From positions 4,613,001-4,677,000 of the forward strand of contig CM056875.1 in the NCBI GenBank assembly GCA_029876055.1: a stretch of DNA of 64,000 nt. The letters run 5' to 3'. The stretch's first letter is position 1, and every line of letters begins with the position of its first letter. The stretch comes from Madurella fahalii. Lineage: Eukaryota; Ascomycota; Sordariomycetes; Sordariales. Below the pieces are notes generated by a model. That model was not told where the DNA came from and did not search any database. It worked only from the letters and a program-made list of their open reading frames with translations. The translations under genes and the position numbers were made by a program. Below are positions 52,407-61,920 of this stretch, one piece after another.

Positions 52407-55358
52407 CTCTGAATCCCGACGTCGTGATCTGCCGAGTTGTGACTTGAAATCGAGTAGCGTTCGTCGAAAATGGGTCGCCAAAGCCGAGCTGGACGGTCCC
52501 GCGTTATCCGTCATACGTCCTGGCCCGTGCACTACAGGCGCCATTTTCAACTGCTTTCAATCGACTTCGAAATCCGCCATCAAACCCGAAAACCACTTCA
52601 GATTTACTCACAATAAACAGAAGTTCCTTTTTACCTTAGCCCTCTTTATTTTTTGAAATATTGGCTGACGTGTCGCGATAAGGTATTGTTCTTCAGTGTA
52701 TATATATCGCCCTTCAATCGCACTTCAGAAATCGGGCTGGGTAAGGTAGTCTATGCGATACCCTTCGCTACTAATAAACATTTGTACTACCTGTAGACTT
52801 CTGGGGGTAACGGCTCACTCCGTTTGCCGGAAATTGCGGGAAGCGCAATCTTCACAGGTGCCTTGGACTGAAGCACCGCTCTCCTGGCTTTCTTCTAGTC
52901 CTTTCTTTCCGCGCGGTCAAGTTCTCGGAACCGGCTAGCAACCTCCTTGGCTCATCTATACGCAGGGGTAGATCAGCTCGGCTTTGGTTTGCTTCATTTG
53001 CGCAGCCTTGCCGGTCGGGGGGATAGGCACGGCAAACACGGCGTGAATGCAAGCCAGAATTCGAAGTGACCACAAGCGCGCAGCCCCCAAAAATCGCACT
53101 TCGGGCCGATGTCGCATGGCATCGAATGTTGTGGCTTGGTGGCTGAAGTTCCTCTGGCGCTCGCAAGCGCTGTTCCGCTCTGGCGGCAACAGCGGCCTGA
53201 ACGGAAGCCGCTTGCTTTGGCGCAAGATCTGCTGTTCGGCATTTCGGCTATCGAAAATAGTTCGTAGCAGGTTTTGCACGCGGATGAAGGCAACACGTGG
53301 CAGCCTTGATCGTCTGTCGCTGGAACCGAGATCTGTGATGCCTATGTGCTGCTGTCTGCTTGATGCGGGGTCCCGCCATCGGAGAGGCCAACAACGCACT
53401 AGGGTATACATAGTGTACAGTACAAAGACCCCGACCGGCTTCCATTGTGCTGCCTTATGCCTCCCAAACCTCGAGCGTAGACATGCCGCCCAATTGCAGT
53501 GGATGCATGGGGTCCGCTGTCCGGGCCACGGGACGGCGCCGATTGGGAGAGCGCAACGCAGAGGCCGCGACCCAACACTCTTTCTTGGACCCAAGGCTCT
53601 GGGTTAATGGGGGAGCCGGCGGGGATTTGAAGTATCGTTGGGATGAAACATAAGCCCCGGGAACCCGGTGCATGCAAACAACTTGAGACAACGGGATCGG
53701 CAAAGTTATACAAGTATGTGTAGAGCTGGTGCGTACCGCGCCATCTGGTGCAGGTATGTACTGTACAATACATACAGGGAAGCAAACAATTGTGAATGCG
53801 CCGCGTAATGCCGAGACGTTGCTGCAGCCAGCAGTACTTGGCAGCGAGCCAGCCTCCTGGATAAGAAGTGAAGCTTGTCATCAATCAGCTAGCGTCCGCA
53901 ACGCAGCTCGCCGCCTGGATTCTGCTCCCGAACATCGGGCCATGGCACTCCTACAATACTAAGCTTACTAGGTGCACTAGCTAGGAAGCCTCCGACTCGG
54001 CTGAGCAAGGAATAGGGGGAAAGGTCTCATGAACGCAATCTCACTTTACGCGGGACGCGGAGGAGGAGGAGGAGTTGCTGACGGACGAGCGCTAACTTCG
54101 GTTCGAGGGGAAGCAGCCCCACCAGCGTCGAGGCCGGCCCCTGCCTGCCTGCCGGAACTGGTAACTAACCAGGGTCCCGGGACGGTGGAATGGTCACAGT
54201 GCCACCACTGTCGTGCGGCGCCAAACGCACGCTAGCGGCCATTGGACAGACCGTTAAGGCACGATGCCAAGGATCAGCATCTACACTACACTCCACGACT
54301 CACCCTGGACGCACAACGCTGCGGCACCCCGAAAACCGTCGGTAATGGGGGCCTTCCTTTGAATCTGGCATTGACACTCTGAAAAATGCGAGCCGAGCTT
54401 TATCGATTGGTCTGTCAGCTGTCGAGCCGCTTTCCAGTTCCATGATAACACAAAGAGCCAGCAACAAAGCGACTGATGAAGGTGCAGACCATGTCTGTCT
54501 CTCCGGCAAACACTTGGTGCGTGACGCTTCCGGTCTCCCGCGGGGCTGCCTTCTGCCTAACTCAGTCACAATAGCTGTAGCCCAAACTCGCGCCGGCTTG
54601 CTTGGTATTGATGGTGCTTTGGGGCGAAAAAAGAAGGAATGAGGATAAAAAAAATATTTAAAAAAAAAAAAAAGGTAAAAGAAAAGATACGCTGCCACCG
54701 TCTCCCCGAGGGCTTGGGTCACCCGCAGGTCTGCCCGCAGCCAACTCACGGCCGGTTTCCAGGCGCTCGGACAGTGCGATTCCCCAACGGGTCCACCAAG
54801 CGCTCTGGGGGCAGGATCCTGCCCAGCGGTTCGTCTCCGCCCCATGGCCCAAGTTGGAGGAATAGCTCGGCAGCACCTGACACCCAAGACTGAGACTTCT
54901 GCTCGACCTAGACTAGGGCGTCTTGGTGCGCCCTCTGTGCGCTGTTGGCTTTGCGAGCAGTGGCTTTGCTGCAATCTGACGGCGCCATTTCCTGGTGAAT
55001 TTTTGCTTCTGCTCATCAAAAGACGCGATTTGAGAGGCTTGCTCTGCTGCTGGCGAGCCACGTCGACGGCCTGGACTCACCATCGGCTTTTATCACTTTT
55101 TTTGGGGGTTATTTTTTTCTTTTCCGTGTTTGCGGAAGCGAGATATATGTGATCAACGACGGCCCGCATCGCGTGCGACGTCCATTCACTTCCCCGACCC
55201 TCCGATTCCCCCATTCGCCGGCTAATCGACGCTGGCTCGTCGAGGTCGGCAAAGGCGCAAGGGCCGCACGAAAACACTCGGGTCTTCATTAACACGTTAT
55301 GCGGCTCAACCACCGTCCTCCTCGGTTTCACCGTGTTTAGACACGGCTTCAATCCACC
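52407..55358. other. Long intergenic region without a recognised gene
   Basis: Nearly 3 kb. It includes an A-rich stretch at about 54637-54690 and a T/A-rich stretch near 55095-55120. Several long open frames overlap each other on both strands (for example 52956-53594 and 53047-53607) with no family pattern, so I do not call them. The right end should hold the promoter of the next gene. Confidence 0.4.
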
Positions 55359-56531
55359 ATGTACGGGCGCTTTGCCTGTGGGACCCAGGCAGGCGCCGCG
55401 GCATGGGAAAGCACCGGCGACGAGGTCCCAGTGCAACCGCGGCGAACCGCAGATGGGCAACAAGCGCCGGTACCAGTACCGCAACCCAACGAGGAACTGC
55501 AACACGGCCAACACCAACACCAACACCAGCACCAACACCAGGACCAGGGACGAGCCCAAGATGCGTCCCAAACGGTGCAGCCTTCGCCCTCGCCAGCCGG
55601 CACACCGTCACCCGACCCCCCGGGCAAGTCGTCTCCGACACGGGCCGTCGAGAGATTGGCCCGTAAGCTGAGCAAGCAGAACCTGCAATTGGACCGCCAA
55701 AAGCACGACCAGCTGCAGACGCAATCACAGCCGTTATCGCTGCCGTCACCGGCAGCGTTGCGAAATGTTTCAGAACTACCCAGCTTCCGGGAGTGGACCG
55801 AGCCCGAGGCCGGTGGCCAACCGCAGCAGCACAGTGCGCCTTCTCATTTGGCCAGTCACATCACCCCATGGCTGCTTTCAGTGACCGAGGCGAGCGTGCC
55901 AATCGAGGTTGATGAGTCCTATGTCAACAAGCCAGATGAAGGGCGGCTGGATGTCAAGTACCCACGACGACGGCCAAGCGGCTATCTCTGTGGCGGCTAC
56001 GCCAGCACACGTCTGGTCGACCCTCGCGTGGAGGACATGATCGCAAGTGAGACGCAGTGCAGCGTGCGCGCGGAACCTCCACCAACGCCAGCAATATCAA
56101 CACCGTCGTCGTCATCGGCTCCGACGGCGAGGCCGACACGGACCATCCAACCACCATTTATTGAACCCGACCCGGACCGCACCATGGCGAACTGCGGATT
56201 GGAGCCGGACGACGACGAGGACGAAGGAATGACCGACGTCTTGAGAGAGGAGCTTGGTCTGGTCGACGGCGGCATTCCGCTGCGGGCCGCAATCGGGCCT
56301 GGAGGAATCAGAAAGCACACCGTCGGCGGTATCTCGCTGCGGTACCGCCTGTCGGCCGATGCCGCGCTGCGCTGCACCAACGTTGTACGGAGCCGCCCCA
56401 GGATGCGCAAGAGGGCAAAGAATAGACACGGAAGCACCACGTCCTCGGCCGCAACATCAGTCGCCCCTTCACCCGTCATACCGGCCTCGGTGCCGTCGGC
56501 ATCTCAGCCCGGGCCTGCTCCACCGCCATAA
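55359..56531 (+). CDS. Disordered hypothetical protein with a His-Gln repeat, 390 residues
   Basis: A single-exon frame of 390 residues, start in good context (CCACCATG). About residues 48-62 form an alternating His-Gln run (GQHQHQHQHQHQDQ). Much of the chain is proline, serine and glutamine rich. More conserved-looking pieces are LPSFREWTEPE, SHITPWLLSVTEASVPIEVD, RRRPSGYLCGGYASTRLVDPR, an acidic piece EPDDDEDEGMTDVLREELGL, and GGISLRYRLSADAALRCTNV, followed by a basic RSRPRMRKRAKNRHG. I do not recognise the family. The separated islands suggest a real protein with short binding motifs. No membrane helix or signal is seen. Confidence 0.65.
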   Translation: MYGRFACGTQAGAAAWESTGDEVPVQPRRTADGQQAPVPVPQPNEELQHGQHQHQHQHQHQDQGRAQDASQTVQPSPSPAGTPSPDPPGKSSPTRAVERLARKLSKQNLQLDRQKHDQLQTQSQPLSLPSPAALRNVSELPSFREWTEPEAGGQPQQHSAPSHLASHITPWLLSVTEASVPIEVDESYVNKPDEGRLDVKYPRRRPSGYLCGGYASTRLVDPRVEDMIASETQCSVRAEPPPTPAISTPSSSSAPTARPTRTIQPPFIEPDPDRTMANCGLEPDDDEDEGMTDVLREELGLVDGGIPLRAAIGPGGIRKHTVGGISLRYRLSADAALRCTNVVRSRPRMRKRAKNRHGSTTSSAATSVAPSPVIPASVPSASQPGPAPPP

Positions 56532-57854
56532 TGGAGCTTCTTTTGCTTTGTACATTCTGTTTTGTCGTTTTGTGAAGGCGCGTATTATATACCCCACCAT
56601 TCTATCCGGCTATTGCCACTTGGGAACATTTCGTCTCCGTGGCCATTTTGAGGAGTTCAAAAGGAGTTTAAGCATGGAATTAGCCCCGGGGTCAGCGGGC
56701 GGACAAGCAACGATACCGGCTGCGTATTTTGAGGAGCTTTACGGTTTTCAGGTAGCAAGGGAAATTCGTTGCACGACAAGATACCAAACGTTTTAGAATG
56801 GGCAACGGAAGGTTGTTGTTAGCCCAGTCAGCACGGGTCATCCGGCAAAGCCTTTTTTTTTTTTCGGGAGGTTGTCTTGTTCTCATGTTATCGGCTGGGA
56901 CACATAGAAAAGGCTCTTCATCTATGTACGAGACAGGCGCTTAGACTTTGGATACGGAATCGCATACGACGAGGTGTCATCACCTCACCAGTTTTTGACC
57001 ATCTTATTTTTCGTTTTGTCTATACCGGTTGCGTTACTCCCGCATCTCCCCCAGAAACACCTTGGACGACGATGCAAATCGACTGACGCCTTTGGTGTGA
57101 GGTAAGTATCCATATCCAACCTATGGAGGTTTCCGAGGACTGCATTATCACATGACGTTACGGGACAACTTCACACGAGACTCGCTGTACGCATCCCTTC
57201 CCAACTACAGAAGGGGAGGACCGTTGTTATTGTGCCGGAGTGAACCGGGCTGACGGTAATTGCGCCCACACCGTTGGGGACTCTCAGCATTCCAATACTC
57301 CGCCCGCTTCTTTGTGCTCGACACCGAGCTTGCCCGAACCCCCCACTAGGCTCGAGGCGACAAAGGATACAGCTGCTTCTTTGTGGGTTACGTAGCTCAC
57401 GCAGAGCTCTCCGCCGCGTCATGACCGAGTAACGCCGCCTGGGGAGTCTAGCACTGGTGGCTAGACTCGAGCTCCTAGGATCACCATGAGCGTCCGGAAT
57501 GCAAGATCGCTCAAGGCAACCCACCCATTCCACTCATTCCTCGGCCGGCCAGGGGTGCATGCATGGATGAGGCCTCAGTCTACATATTGTCTTGGGAATT
57601 TCATCCCTCCTCCTCCCCCCCCCCCCCCCTTCTCCCTCCGCTTTTCCTCTCCATATCATCCGTTGCTATGGCAGACCGAGTGGTTTGTTGACTTTCCACT
57701 CGACTCTTACACCAAACCCCTGCGGCGACCCCGCTGAACATCATGGCATCCTGGAACAACTCACAACTCTCTCACACACGTACCACATCCCAGCAGCAGA
57801 GCCCGGCAAGGAAATCTACTACACTAAGTCACTGCGAAGACTCAGGGCCTAACA
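56532..57854. promoter_or_regulatory. Upstream region and probable leader of wetA
   Basis: About 1.3 kb between two plus-strand genes. It holds the 3' region of the upstream gene and the promoter and leader of wetA. A pyrimidine-rich stretch with a C run lies at about 57603-57655. An ATG-initiated 77-codon frame (57743-57976) begins upstream of wetA and overlaps its start in another frame, so it could act as an upstream reading frame if it is in the transcript. Confidence 0.5.
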
Positions 57855-60041
57855 ATGGCTGGCGTCGAGCGTGTGACTTTCACGACTGGCGGCCTGCTCC
57901 TCCCTGGAAACAAAGAAAACAGCACTTTTTGCTGGCAAGACCCACCGAGCGAGCCGGGGTCGACGGATTTCTTTGATCAATACGTGGAGCTTGGTGGCTC
58001 GGACTCGGAATCACCGGGAGGAGGAGGCAGCGGCCTCGGCCAGTTGTGCGGCGCTTCCGAGGTGACAACCTCGCCACAGCCGTCGGTTAGCCACCTGCCA
58101 CTCGCCGATGGGGCCGGACGGGTAGTTGGAGCCGTAACTAACCCGCAAGGCGGCCTGCTTCGCACGGAGATCACAAACAGCAGCGGTAGCTCTGCTAGCT
58201 GGAATGCACCTCCGACATTGTCGGCCGCGAGCTTTCCCCGACCACGGCCTGGGCAGCGCCCTCTCTATCCAGGAACACAAAACATGGCGGGATACGGCAA
58301 CCCGGAAATCGACCTAGATGGGGGTCCATCCGCAACCGTCCTCGGAGAGGCACGTAGTGGTGGAGGATCTATTTCGGACTCGGAGCTGCTGAAGCTCGAG
58401 GGGTTAACGATGCGCTCGCCGCGCGTTCAGATACCGCACCCATCTGCGTCTGTGCCCGCCTCACCTCCTTCGCAGTCTCCCAGCCCTCGCAAGGCCGGTC
58501 GGCTACAGGAGTTCTGCGCTAGGATTCGCAACAAGACGGCGATGTTGCACGGTAAGCGGCAGCAGCTAGAGGCCAAGCTGGAACCGGACTCGCAAGCTTC
58601 TTTTCAGGCGCCTATCATGTCAACGGCGCAAATGGAACCTGTCAAGACGCGACCACAGCAACCCAACTCAGATCTCTCCAAGCCGCTGCCCCTGTCCCCG
58701 CCGCTCGCGAATGCCGTGCCCGGCCCCTCAAACCGACCAGTTGCTGGCAGTAACCTCAATGGCAGCGCAGGCTTTGTCAATGGCTTCCCCGAGGATCCTT
58801 TCCTGCAGGATGACCTCCCGAGTGGACAGTTTGTGCCACCGTTTCAGCTCAGCGGCAGCATGCCTCACACGCCGCTGCAGACACCTCTCCTGGACGGTAT
58901 GCCGGCCTGGCATCTACCTCTGTCTACGCCCAATAACAAGCCGCTCTGGACATCAACCGCGCCGGGCGCTTACTTTCCCGTCATCAACGGGGGCGTCGCC
59001 GCCAACGGCTGGTGGGACCCCTCCGCCGACGCAATGGACACGGATCCGCCCCCGGTACCCCTACCCTTATCCTACCCGGCCGCCGCTAACGCCCGCAGCG
59101 CGTCCCTCAACCTTGCCATCCAACTCGAGCAGACTCAACAAGGTTTCGAGTACCCTGCACCGCCAGGTACCGAGGGCTGCAGCCTCGCCACGAGCGGCCT
59201 CATGATTCACATGCCGCAGCCGCGGACGGCGACGTCGGCCGTCCTGCACAGCGACAGACCGACCCGCGCCGACCACTACCACCGGCGGCCCAAGCCGCGC
59301 GCCCCGTCCTCCGGAGCCCGGCACCAACACTACAACCCCGACGGCGCCGGCCTCTCCCCGCGCAAGACACGCGCCGCAAGTGGCGCCACACGGGGCGCCA
59401 CCGATCCCGTCCCTCCCAGCCCAACCACCCCGGGGCCCTCAACAGGCCGTTTGCACCGCCGCAGCGCCTCGATGCAAACCCTCACCCAAACGACCCCCTC
59501 CGACCCAACCGCGAACGCGATCCGCAAACGCCGCAGCTGGACCGGCCGCCGCACCACCATCTCCGCCTCCTCCTCCACCACCTCCCTCCACCACCACCAC
59601 AGCCACGGCAGCCTATCCACCCTCACCACCACTTCCTCCTCCTCCTCCGCTAGGAAACAACACCGCACCCCTTCCTCCGCCTCCACAACCGCCACCACCG
59701 CAACGCCCCACAACCACCACTCCAGAAAACCAACCAGCAGCGCCACCGCTGCCACCGTCACCAGCGGGCCCTCGGGGGCGTCGGGCGACGGCTTCGTCAA
59801 CTACACCCCGCAGGACCGGACTCTGCTGATGACGGGCGTGGCGCCGTCGGGGAGCAGCAAGACCAAGGCGCGGCGCGAGAAGGAGGCGGCCGAGCGGCAG
59901 CGCGAGTTCCGCGACCGGCTGGCGAGGATGGTGCAGGCCGCGGGCGGCGACGTGAGTAAGCTGAGCGGGGAGCTGGAGGGGGTGGGCGTTGGTGGCGGCG
60001 GCGGCGGCGGTGGTGGTGGTGGTAAAGGGGACAGCTTCTGA
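57855..60041 (+). CDS. wetA: Conidial maturation regulator WetA
   Basis: A single-exon frame of 728 residues. The N-terminus has FCWQDPPSEPGSTDFFDQYVELG, resembling the start of WetA proteins. The diagnostic part is near the C-terminus (about 645-701): GFVNYTPQDRTLLMTGVAPS, then GSSKTKARREKEAAERQREF, then an AAGGDVSKL helix, the conserved WetA motif. Between them are Ser/Pro-rich disordered regions with one conserved-looking island (KAGRLQEFCARIRNKTAMLH). WetA acts late in the BrlA-AbaA-WetA cascade, controlling spore-wall maturation, trehalose and viability of conidia in related fungi. The tail after the conserved motif is a run of about twelve glycines and KGDSF, encoded by GGC/GGT repeats. 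This extension is unusual for the family as far as I know. Confidence 0.92.
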   Translation: MAGVERVTFTTGGLLLPGNKENSTFCWQDPPSEPGSTDFFDQYVELGGSDSESPGGGGSGLGQLCGASEVTTSPQPSVSHLPLADGAGRVVGAVTNPQGGLLRTEITNSSGSSASWNAPPTLSAASFPRPRPGQRPLYPGTQNMAGYGNPEIDLDGGPSATVLGEARSGGGSISDSELLKLEGLTMRSPRVQIPHPSASVPASPPSQSPSPRKAGRLQEFCARIRNKTAMLHGKRQQLEAKLEPDSQASFQAPIMSTAQMEPVKTRPQQPNSDLSKPLPLSPPLANAVPGPSNRPVAGSNLNGSAGFVNGFPEDPFLQDDLPSGQFVPPFQLSGSMPHTPLQTPLLDGMPAWHLPLSTPNNKPLWTSTAPGAYFPVINGGVAANGWWDPSADAMDTDPPPVPLPLSYPAAANARSASLNLAIQLEQTQQGFEYPAPPGTEGCSLATSGLMIHMPQPRTATSAVLHSDRPTRADHYHRRPKPRAPSSGARHQHYNPDGAGLSPRKTRAASGATRGATDPVPPSPTTPGPSTGRLHRRSASMQTLTQTTPSDPTANAIRKRRSWTGRRTTISASSSTTSLHHHHSHGSLSTLTTTSSSSSARKQHRTPSSASTTATTATPHNHHSRKPTSSATAATVTSGPSGASGDGFVNYTPQDRTLLMTGVAPSGSSKTKARREKEAAERQREFRDRLARMVQAAGGDVSKLSGELEGVGVGGGGGGGGGGGKGDSF

Positions 60042-61920
60042 GGATTTTTGCGAGTTAGTTCTTTATGGGATTTCTTTTTTTCTTTTTTTTTCTTTTTTTT
60101 TTTTCCTTGCCCCTTCTTCTTCTTCTTTGCTTCTATCTCCTTCTCGTGGATCTGTGGTTTATGGTGTTGGTTCTGGTGGTTGGGACCGTGTTTGGAGAGG
60201 GGTGGGAGGAAGGGCCTAATGCGTTTGGAGTCTGGAAGACGGGGCGGAGCAATAGGTAGGTAACTTAGAAAGGAAGGTGAGAGGATGGAGTTGGATGGGC
60301 GTGGTTGAAGTTGTCCTCAGTGTTGCCTGTCTGAGCCGATTACACTCTTTTGTAGACCTACCCAACCTTGGTTGTTGACTATTCGTTTCGTAGTGGTGAG
60401 AAGATTTTATTTTTGAGCTGTCAGACTGTAATGGAGCCTAATCGGACAAGGTGATCGACTCATGCTGTAACACTCACCAGAGACAACTCACCGTCAATGT
60501 CAAAGAACCTAGTCGGGGCAGGGGTATCTTGGTCATGATGTTGCCATGCTCTGGCCGTATCGCCCAGCCCTGGCAATGGCACATCTACTGGTAACATAAT
60601 GACGCCCAGCTAGACACCATAATGGCCTAAGTAGGTCATGCTGGTGCCTAGCTGGGCGCCATGGTGTCACCAGCATTTCGGAATTGCCAGCGCTGGGCTA
60701 TACTGTCAGGGCAATGACAGATAACCCCTCTTCTCCTGCTAGGAAGTCCATTTGGACTCTCAAGATTGAGGCCGTATGGTTTCCGGAGGCGGAATCCAGA
60801 CGCAGAGTTTACCCTTAGCATCCTGTCTTGCCACCCCAGAGTAGGTTCTCTTCCACTACGACTATCAACCTGCAAGTAGAATCCTGCCCCTGAAGCCTTT
60901 ATTATCTAGCAATATTCATCGGAGCAGACAGACGCGTATTCTACGTCCGCAAAGAGCAGGTGCACAACAAGAATCAGGACTTACCTTCAAGCAATACCAA
61001 CACTCAACTAGCACCAACACACATTAACAAGCCTTTTCCACCTCTCCACGCCCACTCGCTCACCACCCATCACTCATCAACGATTCACACTCGCTTCAAG
61101 GCACCAGCGGGCTTCAAACAAGGCAACTCAAATTAACTAGCATCTCCAAGCCCCAGACAAACCCAGCTCATTCCAAACCACACATATGGGGGCGTCCCCC
61201 CCCAAAAGCGACCCGGTCGTCCCAATAGTATTTAGTTCTCAGCCCAGCTGTTTCCTCTCCCCTCGCGTCCTCCTGTTTATATACACTAGTATGTAGAGCA
61301 GTGCTTATGTCCAAGGGGAACGAGCAGGAGCTGACCTTTGAAATGAGAGGCCCGAAATGAAGAACAAAAGAATCCAAACCACCTTTCCCTCCCATTCGGG
61401 TAATATCTGTTACCCCCCCCAAAAATGACGCCTTTTCATGCCTGCCTGCCTGCCTCCCACGAATAAAAGAAAGGACGAAAGGAAAGTTGAGGTGGTGGTA
61501 TGTAGGTTAGGTAGATGGGTAGTTACGCGTGTATCTAACACGACACGGCCGCCATTCTTCCCAACGGGCGGGGAGATGGCGGGTAAGGGTATCTTCTCCC
61601 CCCGGGCGGGTGGATAACGTCCACTAACCTGACGTTTCCCCCTCGTCGCATAGCACAGCCTACGTATGCCATATGCCATGGCTCCAAATCCAGCCAAGAG
61701 CGCCCCCCTTTTGGCTGGATGCGTCATAAAAACAAAGTTGCAAAAACACGCAAAACGCCGTTGCCCCATTATCATGACGGTAAGATGCACCGAGAAGGAA
61801 GCCCGGATTATGACGTCTCCCAGGGCATCCATTAATGGTCGTAGCCAGCGCCACGTTGCCACGGGCTGAGACATGTTAGCGGAGTCACATTTTCAAAGGG
61901 GGAATCTTCCAAAGTGGCGC
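60042..61920. other. Convergent intergenic region with a foldback element
   Basis: About 1.9 kb between the ends of wetA (+) and the Flc/TRP-like gene (-). It starts with a T-rich stretch (about 60070-60130). The foldback at 60562-60698 is described separately. From 61000 to 61900 lies the probable 3' region of the channel gene. No coding sequence is recognised. Confidence 0.45.
60562..60698. repeat. Imperfect foldback element with three nested paired segments
   Basis: Three pairs of segments are complementary and nested. They are 60562-60577 with 60683-60698 (15 of 16 positions), 60588-60596 with 60665-60673 (8 of 9), and 60601-60618 with 60643-60660 (about 16 of 18). Together they could fold into one long interrupted hairpin of about 137 bases. 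This fits either a structured RNA or a small inverted-repeat mobile element remnant. I saw no second copy in the window and no clear target-site duplication. Confidence 0.6.

Noticed and set aside
52956..53607. Overlapping frames of 186-212 codons on opposite strands
   Set aside because: They are mutual shadows with no domain, signal or conserved-looking blocks.
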